Shown piece by piece: positions 48,301 to 61,100 of a DNA stretch of 64,000 bases. Each line of letters begins with the position of its first letter. Within the stretch, counting starts at the first letter, position 1. The stretch is taken from assembly GCA_018697195.1 (NCBI GenBank), contig JAGMWU010000133.1, forward strand, positions 36,001 through 100,000. Reading direction: 5' to 3'. The notes beneath the pieces were generated by a model. It was not told the origin of the DNA, did no database searches, and saw nothing but the letters and a program-made list of their open reading frames with translations. The position numbers and the translations under genes are program-made. This DNA comes from Certhia americana. Taxonomy: Eukaryota > Chordata > Aves > Passeriformes > Certhiidae.

Positions 48301-51269
48301 GGATGAGCCTCATCCTCAAATGCACAATCAGACCAGTATCATCCCCACCAATCCCCTTACAGCTAGCCATGAACTTCTCACCAAAGCCACATCTTCCCAT
48401 CCTTTCCCGTGTTCTTCTTACACTCTCCCTCTCCAAACATGTCCTCCACAACTGGGAGGATTTGCTCCAAAATGCAGCCCTTCCCAGCAGAGAGCAGGTC
48501 AGCCCCACAGCTCTTCCAGCTCCTCCCTTCGTTTCCCACCCAAGCTGACCCCAAATCCAGGACCTGCATCTCCACAACCATTCAGACAGGGACAGCAGCT
48601 CCTGCTGGCTCTTAGCTGGAGAAAGGAGTTACCTTCACACACCTGGGTGCTGCTGCAGCTGCTTTTGTTGGTTTGCTCCTCTCCAGCCCAGCAGCAATTC
48701 CTGGTCTGTGTCCTGTCACAGCAGAAGAGGACTGTTCACACTTAGTGCCTCAAAGCAAACAACATCACTTCTTTCCTTTCCTTTTGCTCTGTACAAAACA
48801 CACTACAGAGAACTCAATTATAAACTAAACCCATCTTCCATCTCTGCTGCGTCACACCAAACAACTTATTAATGGAAAACAATTATCACTGTTGACACAG
48901 AGGTGATTTCAGAAACGCCACCAGAGCAGCTCGTATTTGGGGGCAGCTGTATCCCACAAAACATCTCTTTCTGGACACTTCAGGAGGGTGAAAGACACCC
49001 TTTGCACACACACAGGACAACTTGCCTTCACTCAAGCCTCTTCCTGGTTTTCAGTATTGAGGAGTTGGCCCACGTCCCTCAGCACAAGGTCTAAGAGCCC
49101 TTTTGCTATTTCTGTGGTCATTAATTATGACAACTGGGTCTCTATCAGGGTTTTGCAAGCTGGAAGGTACAACAGCTAATTAACATTGTGCTCTTGCTCC
49201 CCACAACCTCCCAGCTGAGCCACAGCTCTGCCAAAAGACTTGCTGGAGAGAAGGAAGGGGGAGAGAGGAAAAAAATATAAAGAAAGACAGAAAAACATCT
49301 TGGCTCCCAGCCCAAACCTTTCTCTTTTTAAGATGCATTTCAAGAATCTGCTGGCTGGTAACCTCCCTGAGTTACAAGGGAGGCTGCTTGTCAAGAGCTG
49401 ACCCGAGCTGGATTTAATTGGGAGCCAGTCGGAATGAGATCCAAAGGGCACCTTGGGGAGGCTCCGTGGAGGGTGGCAGAGGATGGGAACAGCCACCACA
49501 CGAGCAGAGAGCACCCTCTGCAGCCACAGGCATTGCCTAGACCTGGAGTGGGCTCTGGGTTTGGGTTGGAGAGCCCCAGGCTGTTCACAGCTCCAAGCAG
49601 CTCCCAGGACAGCGGTGCTGACTGGGGATTTACAAACTGAATTACCTGGGAGCAACCAGCTGCTAATCCCAGCTCCTCCTCTGAGGCTGCCTGTTGCCTT
49701 AGGCACAACCACTGCCCTTCTGCTTCAAAATTCTCCTGTTCTGCAATATTTATTTCCTGCATGAAGTTGTTTTTTCGGGGGGGAAGGAATATATTAATAG
49801 AGGAAAACCAAATCAAATATTCTCCAGCAGTACTTTCCAGCAGAAAATATTGACCAGTTTCCACATCTATGTATTGTCAATATCCTAAGCCTTTAATTCC
49901 ACCAGAAACAAAACCAGTTCATTTGAGAGTTTCAGTCAATGACTTGGGAACATTATCATTCTTGCTAAATGTAGACCCTCAGGAAAATATTGACCATCAA
50001 GCTGCACTTTCAGCTGTTTAAAACTACCCAGGGCATTCCCACTCCTTTATTCCACAGCCTGAGCACCTGCCACCTTAAGGCTACATCACCAGCTGAAAAG
50101 AAGTTTAATTTTTAATGGAGCAACATGACCTTTCTTTCCCCTCCAAATGAAATGACACATGTTCACACAGAGGAAAACCAAACAACACCACACTGTGTGT
50201 TCAAAAGGCAGTGAAGACACAGAGAGCTCTTTCTGTACTCTGCACAGGGTTAGCTCACAGGTTCATCCTCACAGACAAGAACTCAAGCTTTGCTGATCCC
50301 TCAGTGTTGTTACCTATCAACACATCATCATTTCAGAACTCCTGGCTGCCTGAATACAAAAAATAATCCTCTTGTTTTCCTCCTACATATTTTAGCACTC
50401 CCCTCTGCTTCCCACCTGGCTTGTTACCAACCTCTCCTGACCACAGGTTGTTACAGCCTTTGGCTCCCTCACAAACTGAAATCTTTGACTTTGATCCTGC
50501 AGTGAATCCAGACACAATGTGGGGGTGAGCTGGTGTTGAAAAGCCAAGAAAGACCACGTATATATATTTTTTCCCCCCCAACAGTCCAGACTGGGGTGTG
50601 TAGCACTGCCCAGTTTATGCCCTTAGAACCACTTCACCAGCCCAGCCACCAATGCCAAGCAAAACTTCCCCTGCCTGGTGAAAGAAAAAGCTCAGAGTGT
50701 GTAAAAAAAGGGTCTGGTTGACCATGGCCTTGTGTCAGCCCCAGGGATGCACTGATCAGCCTGGAGTTCCACCATATCAGACCCACTGGGCTCCCCAAGC
50801 ACACCTGGTTACCAAGGCAGGTTGAGCTGCCCAGCACCTGAGGCACCCCCAGCAAGGGCACAGACCCAGGGTACCCAAACAAGCACCTTCACTAACAGCA
50901 TTAGAAACACACCAGGAAGTCCCTCGGCACAAAGGTGTTTTGTCCAGGAAAGAAAAAGTCTTCAACATGAACTTTTCACCCTTGAAGCACCTCAAGCCAT
51001 CCTCCCCTCGCAATCCCCACCAACGGTGGTTTATGTTTGCTGCACAACATCATAAGCATTTCTACCAGCTAGCAAATCTAATTGCTTTCTGCATGAAGTC
51101 AAGTGTGCATAAAGCCCTTTCCTTCCCTTGGAGAAGGAGATTTTCCTTTCCACGTCTATGGAATGGGAGCGTGGGCAGGAGCAGTCCCACGCTGATCCGC
51201 TGAACGCCCGCGGGCACTCAGCCCTGTCCCCACCTCTCCCTGCCAAGGGCAGCACTTCGTGTCTCACTG

Positions 51270-51375
51270 AGAATCAGCAGAATTAAGCTCTTGTGAAGTA
51301 TAATTATTATAATTATTCATAAATGTCATCAAGATGTGCCTGTGATCGCTGCTCTCTTTCACTTTGCAGCGGGGT
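51270..51375. promoter_or_regulatory. AT-rich motif island at composition boundary
   Basis: The run TATAATTATTATAATTATTC, next to ATAAATGTCATCAAGATGTG, marks the point where GC-rich sequence turns AT-rich. It is a candidate conserved element only by appearance. Confidence 0.2.
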
Positions 51376-52671
51376 AAGGGTGGCAGATGAATGCAAGTGC
51401 TGGAACACTCATTTTTCAGGCACACTCGTGTCCTATTTTCTCTAGAAATTCCAATTACAGCAAAGGTGCCTGTTGAATCCCAGCCCTGCAGGGAGGAAGA
51501 GCAGCCACTTCCATGGCTGGATCACCTAGACAAAGAGAAAACACTGAAATGGAAGCACCAGCTGAATCGAGCTGAGCACAGGAATACACCACAGTGGTCA
51601 CTTGTATCCTTTACAGATATTTTACAGGAATAGGTATAATGGGAAGAAAGGCAGTTTAAGAAGTTTGGCCTGCAAATTTTAGATGAGCATTTGGAGAAAT
51701 TCCAGCAAGGGAAAAGGCTGAGCACTCCCTGCTGTCCTCCAGCAGTCACACGTTGGGAACAGAGCAGGGACACTCTGATTCTCTCCACTGCCTCTGTTTT
51801 CAGCCCCTGACATTCAGCTCAGAGGTATTTCCAACTGAGGAAAAACCTCCTCAGCACCATCACTCAGCTTTGGAGCTGTGAAACAAATGCTCTGTCGGCC
51901 ACAATTGCGAGCACAAAACAAATAATGATGTATGGTGGCAAAGCTGCTTTCAACAGCTGATTACACAGATAATAACCTGTTTGGTTTTAGGTGTTTTAGG
52001 TTTTTTTTACACAGATTAATAATCATAAACTCAGCAGGTCAGGCATTACCACAAGATGAGTGGCTCTGACAACAAGTACTGCATTTAGAAAGAAAGCTTA
52101 ATTGAAGCTAATTTCACTAAGTGACCTTAAATAACAATTTCCTTTTTATATGACAGAATTACTTTTTTTAAAAAAAATTATTTAAGGCACAAACGTTCTA
52201 TTTTTCCTCCCTTCACGATTAACTTTGAAGTGCAAACTCCTGAATGTCCTTTTATCCAAGACTCAAAGGGCTGTGCACAGCAAAAGTTAACCTGCAAGGT
52301 TCTTTTCTATTTGTTCAGATAAAAGATTGTACAGTCAGGTATTGAATACAGATTCTTTCCCTCAGAAATCAGAATGCCAAGGCCATCCAAAGATCACACT
52401 GGTGAAACCACACTGGATTTTGGCCCATCTGCAAATTACTGAATCTCGAGGGAAAACTGCAGCAGGCAGAATTCGTCTGTATTGGCCTCTTCCTTGTTAC
52501 CCTGAGCATCTTCACCTCTGCAATTGAATTATTTCATGTATTATCCAGCCAAATGAGAGGCAGCGGAGCTGTTCCCTGCTGCTCCCTCCATTCCCCTCAG
52601 TTGCAGGATGCAGCCTGCTCTGAATCCTGACTTTTAGCCTGGACAAAGCCCTCCACAGCCACACTTCAATT

Positions 52672-52740
52672 TAAGTAAATTTTTTAAAAATTTAATTAAA
52701 ATTTAATTAATTTTTAATTAATTTAAATAAATTTAAACAG
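52672..52740. repeat. AT-rich low-complexity, palindromic
   Basis: TTAATTAA and TTTAAATTT-type words repeat over about 65 bases and could form hairpins. Confidence 0.7.
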
Positions 52741-55700
52741 GACACAAGCAATCCACGATTCTGATTGATTTTCTGGAGTCTTTCAGACAAGACCACTTGA
52801 GTTAAAGGGAAAGGAACTGAAATAGTGGGAAAGGATCCTGGAAAAGGAAACAAACAAAAAGAAGAAGCCCCAAACCAACATTTTAGACACTTCCCCTCTC
52901 ATAGGTTTCCTTAAAATGGGAAACCTCCTTGTCAAACAGGACAAGGAACAGGCTAAGGCTGAAGCAGCCACTGATTTCCCTGAGACACTTCACTGGTTCG
53001 TGTCTAAACCAGAATGAAGCATTTCTAAAGGACTACTTAGCCCTAAATCAAACATTTCCACCTCCCTAAGCCTGCTCTTAGAAAGCACTTGCAGGAGCCA
53101 TCGGTTCAGACTGTGTCTCCCTCTCCTAAAACAGTGACAAGAGCAATCCCGACAATTTAACGAGCCTATTAACAAAAACAATGTCTGTAATTCACTTTTA
53201 TTTGCAGGGCTTCGACCATGAAAGGAAGAGTCAGTACAGTCACTTGAAAGCAGCGTTTGCATTAGGGATAATCATTGTGTGAGCCTGCTCTCAATTACCA
53301 CCAATTCCAACCCAAGGACACCTTTTAAAGGTTAAAAAAAAAAAAAAGTTTCCATCATTTAGAGTTCTGCACAGTGTCAAAATGTAAATAAAAGAGACAG
53401 GAGAGCTTGGAGGAAGGCTCTCAACAGCTGAGATAACCAACTTAGCAGAAGCAGTATGGACTAAACAGAAATCTCAATTTCCAATGCACAAACTCAACTG
53501 AACAAAGCATCCCCTTCATGTGCCCACTGAGACTAATTCTCACTTCCAGATTTGCTCTTTATTGCATTTTAAGGACGTTTCCTCCACTTTTATTGGTGCT
53601 TCTCTGTGGTACTAACACAACCTCTGAAAAAAAATTTATCAAGGCACCATTCTGAATTTATCCATGAAAATCACAACAGTCTCAATCTTGTTTTTGAACC
53701 AGCATGGTCATATGAGAAGGGCAAGGTCCTTGTAAAGCAGCAAACTTCCTAGTTCAGCTCCATCTCAATTATCCCATCTTTTATTATTTCTGCCTGCCTG
53801 TTAGACAGGGATCAAGGAAAACATGGTATTAACTGCTGCTGCTATTCAATTAACATTTGTGGGTCTACAAGGAAAACAGAGTTGTGGATAAAGCCTTCAA
53901 ACACAGATTTCACCAGGAAAATTAATGGTTGTGATTGTAAAGTTGTGCCTTGACTAACACACTTGCACAATCTGGGTCCAAGGTGGGTATTGTGGCTCCT
54001 GGCATGATGCTGAACATTCATTTCCATTTATATTGACAGCAAACAACTAATGTTTTCTCTAAAATACAGAATTTAGTGCTCTGTTCACACACCCCTCTGT
54101 GCATTAATTACTGGCACTGAAGTAAACTTGTGGAATGCCAAGAAGGTCCAGAGGAACTTTGCTTAACTGACACGTGGTCCTGAACTTATGGCCTTCTACA
54201 CTTAAATTATTTTTCCATAAAGTCACAGCAAACCCCACCAAGAAGTTCCTTCTCCAGTCTATTTTAAAATGGTCACAAACATTCGAAGAACTTACCAGCA
54301 CAAGATTTCTTGTTTTTCCTAACTGTATCACAGAAGGGTTTCTGCTAAGATAGGGACTTTGGTTAAGGATTTTTTCGGACTTTCTGGTTGTTTGGGATTT
54401 TTTTTTTACATCCCTTAAGAGTTTAGTAGTACCTGCAGAAAATTATAGACTTGAATTAATTTTTAAAAATGGTTTTATAAATGGTTCTCTTTCTTATCTC
54501 AACTTGCTAACATAGATTGGACCTAATTAAATTAACACAACAGAAGTAAAACCACATCATTAATTAGGAAGGAAGTCCACAGTTGTAGAAATTTTCAGTC
54601 CATGCACCCATGTATCAAAATGAAGACCAACTGGCAAGACAAAATACAGATATGTTTATATGCGATTAATTAAAGACTAATTTGTAGCAGCTTATTTGGC
54701 ACTCAGTTGTTAAGAAAAGCAGTTTTCATTTCCTGTTTAGCATTTGTTTGAAAAACCTGAGGATGTGATCTGTCAAGATATTAAACCTTAGTAACACCCG
54801 AAAAGAATGAGGGGAAAAAAAATGAAAGAGGACATTTTAATAAACCAAAGCAACTTCATGTATAATTTTGATTATAAAGATGAAATCTCTAAAAGAAAAC
54901 AAGCCCACAGATAAAACAAAAGCCTTTTTTCAAATCACTCTTAATTTATCAGTGAGCTCCCAATTCAGATTGAGATGAAATTGTTCAAAGGCCACTGAGG
55001 TGAAATAAAGAGGGTGGAGTGTCATGGTTGGTAAATGTTGATTAACAGATTAAGAGATGGAATCATAAATGGATGTCAGTGTTACTGTTCTTTGTATTGC
55101 TACACAAAAAAAAAAAAATCAACCAAATAAACAACTGTATATTGGAGAGGATTTTTCACCTCTTGGCTTATTAAAGAAATATGAATAAGTGAAAAGCAAT
55201 CATTTGTCACAGCAGCCTGAATAACTGAGGCCTCTCTTCAGACCAAATGTCAGAAGCAATACTTATATAGTTAATAGTAAAAAAGAATAGCTATCTGTGA
55301 TGCAGCTTGGAGAATGCCATGATTTCTTGTAAAACTTGTCACAGAGCAATAATACTTCCCTTTAATGACCCTATAAATAGATCTGAGCAGCCTTCTAAGA
55401 TTATCTAATATTGAGTCAGACCAGAAAAGAGAAAAAGAAAAAAAAGTAAAGCATCAGATTCACAGAGGTACTGAAAACCCACAAGTCCTTGTTCATTAGT
55501 ATCCCTCTGATGTGCTTTTTGAAACTACATAAACTTAGCACTTTTAATTTGTAATAAAATAGTTCATATAATTCTTTTATGGCAAATGAACATCACAGAA
55601 GTTCATAATTAAAAGGGATCAATTTAAAAAGCAACCTCGTGAGAGCCATAACCTGCTTACAATTAAATGACATTGTTTAAAAAGCAACTTGCAAGTTACT

Positions 55701-55830
55701 CATCACCACAAGACCCAAGAACCATTTTTTTCCCAAAATACACTGTAAGAAAAAACTGCTCTTTGTGAACTTTCAAGTCTTTCTACTCTCTTTAATGTGA
55801 TGGGGAAAACAGGGCCCCAAAAGGGTTTGG

Positions 55831-55856
55831 AGGGGAAAAAAAAAAAAAAAAAAAAA
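55831..55856. repeat. Poly(A) run
   Basis: An A run of about 21 bases after GGGG, in AT-rich DNA downstream of MFSD11. Confidence 0.75.
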
Positions 55857-57964
55857 GAGTAATTCCCTATCTGGAAATAAAAAAGCTCTTTATCCCTTTT
55901 GGTACTCTGGAGAAAATACAAATGTGTAGCAACAAGAGAATTTTAATCAGCAACCTTTAATCCACACCTTTGTAGTGCTCAGTATATAAAAATCGTATGC
56001 TTCAAATTGCAGGACAACAGGAGTGGGTGAGAGAGAGGCTTTGCAGTGCTGCTGGTCCCATTAATCACATATTGATTGAACACTGAACACTTTTTCAGGC
56101 TGCCTGACAGATTGGAATGGCTCTGGTAACCCCTCACTCAAATACACGTTCTGCCTCATTCTCTTTTACATCATTCATTAAATCTCCTGGGAACACACAC
56201 AAGCCTCTCTCTCCTGGTTGTCCTCACAGATTTCTCAGCTTGCTGGCTGTTCAGGTGCCCTCTAGCCCTCCCATTAACACCTTGCTGATCTCACAGCAAA
56301 AACCTGCTGTGAATTTAAAAATCCCTTTCTCCATCCCTGTAAAAAGATCCCCCTCGGCTGTTTGGCTGTGCAGAGAGGGATGTGCTCCACAGGAGTTGTG
56401 ACACTGCTCCTGGAGAGCAAAAGTGACAGCAAATGTCACAGGAGATGCCACCCTCCCTCCCCAGAGTTAACCTGGGGAGCTCCTACATGGTGACAACACG
56501 TGGGAGCTACTGACACGTAAATAGTCGAGTCTTTTTTCACTTGTCTTTAAAGACAAGTCGTTAACATTCTGACTGGGCATAAAAGAAGGTTGGTGAACAG
56601 CACTTTTCTCAAAATAGCTCCATGGAGTGTCTAAAAACACCTTCCCAGTGTTCCATGCCTGCTCTCTGCCCACCAGACGCACAACTGCAAGTACTTCAGA
56701 GTTTTATGTAGGCAGATAAAGTCAAGCTGAGCTGCAGTCACTGCCTGTTACATCATCTAGAACACTTCTGGATTAAAATTCAGTTACTATGCCAGTAACC
56801 TTGCTTTCCTATTTGGTAGAGTAAGATTACAGTTCAATTTTCCCAAAACACACTGAATAAAACAACTTAGGACAAATGTTTCAGGTTATGCAGTAGAATA
56901 AACACTGCAATATTATTCTGACGCTTCACATTCTAAGACTATTAATATTTTAAAAATATTATTGTCTTAGTGCTCCCATCACAGGTTTTCATCATTTTAT
57001 AATGAAAATACCATTGAACTCAGAAGAACTATTTGGGATTCTGTGAGGAAAGCCATAGATTATGGTCCTCCATGTGTTATGGTCCTTCCTTCATAAAGCA
57101 CTACCCTGAGGAAGGTTCAGCACCTTTTCCAACAAAGTTCAATTCTGAGTTGCTGAGCCAGAAGCTATTTTCTATCATTAGTATTTCACAGGCCTTGGGA
57201 TCCCATCCTTAAGATGGCCAAGGATGATTTCTTCACATTCTTGTAAAATCTATCATGTCACGCTATAACCTGATCAACTTCCTTACAAAGAAACTAAAAA
57301 CACCAAACTCAAAAAAGCCCAAAACAGAAAAAAAAATCTAAACAAAAAAACCCCCCATGGATCTGACAACTTAAGCACATTAAATAGATTAATAAACAAA
57401 TGGTTAGGAAACAAGGAGCTGAGGTTTACAGAATAAGGCAACATTTCCCACAGAAATACTTCCTCACATCTAATTGTTGAAAAATTCAATGCCAAATTGA
57501 TTTCTCAGCTGTGCAGACACAATCTGCAAGATAATCTACCTTATAAAAATATCATTCATTCAATACAGGAATTCAAATGTCTGCAGACTAGAATATAGGA
57601 AAAATAATTTAAGGGCCAAAACCCCAAACTAATTCTGCAGTGCATGGTAGAGTGAAATTAAGCAATTACATTTTGAAAGGGACATCTCGGAAGAGAATTG
57701 TTCAATACATGGGTCCCTACATTCCCTTCCATTTCCAATACCAGATTTTCAACAGCACAATACCACGCTCAGATGATGAAAGGAAGGAGAAAAAGCCTTT
57801 CAAATGTGGCATTTTTTTCCCCTCCTGTTTCACATTCAGCCGGACTGAAGTAGCAGCTTCCTCCATCTCAACCTCTGCAGCAGCTCCATCTCTTTCACCT
57901 TTTCACACTTCCCCAAAACCGTGCCTGCGCTGTTCCTCCTGGCAGAGCAGACCTGGCACAGGGG

Positions 57965-58132
57965 TCAGATGCTGCTGTAGTCTGAGCCACGGGCAGCAAG
58001 GGCTGCTGCTGCTTCCCACTCCACGGTGAAGAAGGTGATTGTTCCAAAGAAACCCACGAGCACCATGATCATGAGCTGCCACTGCAGCAGGAAGTAATTG
58101 CTGTAGAAATAGGCAACTGCAGCACAGATGGA
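57965..58132 (-). CDS. MFSD11: MFSD11 last coding exon
   Basis: The acceptor is CCTCTCAG before 58132, and the exon reads 55 codons to TGA at 57967-57965. It encodes SICAAVAYFYSNYFLLQWQL, a final membrane helix (IMVLVGFFGTITFF) and the tail VEWEAAAALAARGSDYSSI. The tail has four alanines where mammals have three and then F or V. The change lies in a GCA run (GCAGCAGCAGCC), a site prone to small repeat changes. Confidence 0.96.
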   Translation of the reverse strand, partial: SICAAVAYFYSNYFLLQWQLMIMVLVGFFGTITFFTVEWEAAAALAARGSDYSSI

Positions 58133-61100
58133 CTGAGAGGAAAAACAAAGTGAAAAGATGATCAGTGGAGATTTTCAGGCTGATGCTGCTACAGAAGGAT
58201 TATCAAACTGACATAGACACAGTTTAATATGAAGCTCTCAGAATGCTTTTGTAGTAGACAGAGAATCTTAAGGCTTCATTATACCTCAACATATGTCTCG
58301 GCGTGTCCCACAACAGATTTAGTTTTTACTTGTTATTTAAACAGTGTTCAACTGTAGAAAATGAACACCAAACTCCAAAGTGTTTGTAGCATTGCAAGCT
58401 GGTATTTCAAACTGGTAAAAACACTACCAAAATCTCTGGTATTTCAAACCACTTTGTCTAGAAACAACACAGACAAAGCTTTAAGATCATAGCCCAGGAA
58501 ACTGTTTCCAGCTTCACAAAAATGTTTTACGCCAAAATTCAGGATGAAATAATTTGCAGAAACGTTTTTCTCAGCTCATTAAAAAGCCCAACCCAGTATT
58601 TCAGTAATAACCCAACAATCCTACTTCAAAAAGGCTGTGCTAGGAAATACCTGAACAAACTTAAAGATGGCAAAGGCAGGAGCACTGTCCTCTGAATATA
58701 AGAATCCCAAAATACTGAGGAGCTGGGTGTTGAAGCAGCTGTCCCCCAGCCCCAGCAGGAAGCTGCAGAGCATGGCCACCTCTTTGCTGAAGGAGAGAAC
58801 AATTCCAATTTAAAAGCCATTCATTCAAACAGCTCACACATCTATAAACTGTTTCTGGCAAACTTATTTGGAAACTGCGAATGGAAGAAAGTTATCACAC
58901 TTTTAATTTCCCTAGAAAAGAACTGGGAATGCCTGACTTGGCAAAAGGAGTCATTTCATCAGCTTTAATTTCTTGAATGCCAAGACTTCGGTTACTGCTA
59001 CCTGCAGTCAATTCTACACTGAATTAGAATCACTAAAATAACTCATTTGAGTTCTTGGAGCCACAAAACCCACACAGCAGTGATTAAAAGCTGAGGCACA
59101 TAGTGAGTTCAGAAAATCTGCAGGAATGTTAGAGAAATACCAATTCATTTGGCAGAAAAATACTCCAGCTAAGACCAATCACCTGCACAGGCACAAATGC
59201 TTAGAACTGCAAGTTAGCAGCTGGGTCTGCAAAACTGACAGTACAGCATTTTCACACACCTTGGTAAAAATACAAAAGAAAGTTGTAAGGATGAGATAAG
59301 AAAGCTTTCTATATTCTTCCCCCAAACACTGAGCACTGTAAGGGACAGGCTGCAGTCAGACCAAGTGGAATTTGACAATAAGCACTGGAAGACTTTGGAA
59401 ACCAGTGCAACAGGGCAAGCCTGGTGCTCCCTGATGTAAAACCAAGCCCAGGACAGTTTTTAAAATAAACTGAATTCTTAACACCTACTACAATAGATGC
59501 TGGTCTTGCTATTGTGCTACGTGTCAGAAACATCAGCTGTCAAGAGACACAACTTCTATTATTCAACCCCAGGCTTTTTATTCTTATGTCATTCAAGTTC
59601 CTAAATTGGGTGCACACTGGCGGAATATCTACCTTTAGTAAAAACAGAATTCCTGTAAGTTTTTTCTAGGGAGTTAGTCACTACACAGAAAAAAACTTCA
59701 AGAAATTTTCTGTAGAGAAACAAGCTGTTTATGCACATGCTGAGTTAGAGCAGCCAAAGGCAAAAAATCCCAAATACCTTGGAATCATATAAGCAATTTG
59801 ATCTGTTCCTTCCATAGGAGCAATGGGGGCATCATTTGGCATGTTGAAAAAAATTAAATAAAAGGCTATGAAGTGGACAAGGATGCCCAGCATCACTACT
59901 GGGTTCCTGCCAGAGCGACTCTTCTTGCTCAGCAAACCAAAGATTCCTCCTCCTGCAGGAGCACAAAAGAGGAGAGAATAGAATCAGAAGTCAAGATTTA
60001 AATACTGACAGTTTAAATTATAAACAGTCCCACACTGAATAACAAAGACTGAGTGACATGCAAACAGAGCCAAGGAGTTTGCCAGGGAAATGGGGCAGGA
60101 GATTGATCAGCTGGTTGCTGATGAACATTTCACCTTTTGGCAAATATTTAACCAGCAGCCAGCTTCCTTCAGTATTGCAAGAGCACTAAGTGAAAATGGA
60201 CAGCCTTGGCTTAGGCTTGCTCTTAATTGCAAAAACATGCAACTCAATGGATCTGAGCTGCTAATGAACAGTGGTTTTTTGTTAAACACCTCAGTACTTC
60301 AGTCTACAGAAAAAAAAGAAATATTTACTTAATTAATATTACCTGTATCCAAATTTATTCAAATATCACATCTCATTTAACACAAGCAAACTTTTTAAAG
60401 AAAGGAATCCTTAGTGTAAGCACTTATTCAAAAATTAAAAAATTATATCACTCAAGAAGTAATAAAAATGCAAACATAATACTACTTCAAAATAGCATTT
60501 AAAATAGCAAAATGGTGTCAATTCCCTAATAACACTGCAGTACCAGTGTTTCTCACATTTGAAGTCTGTGTATTCCTCCACATTAATCCAAAGAGAATGC
60601 AGAATATTAGAATTGGTCTACATCCACTTTATACAGTGTAATATAATTCACAATGTAGTAAGGAACCACAGTGCCCATTATATTGCTACTATTTCATTTT
60701 GTGTTCACACAATTACTGCTGTAAGCTCAAAACATGCTACTGAGTTAAACACAAAAAAAACCAAAAAAAACCCCAACATTTGGAATAACTCCATCACCTT
60801 AATCCTTTCTGTTGTCAAAAGGTAGCAAATTCAGACTCACCCAAGATTTCTCCAACACCAATAAAAATACCAGAGAGACCAATCAGGCTTTTCTCTTCAC
60901 TGCCAAACCTATTGACAGCACCAATGCACGTTCCATACACTCCAGAAAAGAACGTCAACACCAAACCTTGGAAGAAAATCAAACACAACTGATAGATGCA
61001 CTCTCATGAAAGTCATGAAAAAAATCTTTATGTATAAAAGCTGCTTTCCCCTCAGGTCTCTTTCAAACTATATATTTAAATGAGATGTAGGTCATAAAAG

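Larger units (their letters stand above)
43529..57964. other. Intergenic and possible MFSD11 3' UTR, no gene recognised
   Basis: GC-rich up to about 51.3 kb, then AT-rich. It contains two CR1 tails, an AT-rich island at about 43995-44260 and AT-rich low-complexity tracts. The MFSD11 3' UTR must occupy the right end, but its length cannot be set. No exon or structured RNA was recognised. Confidence 0.6.
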
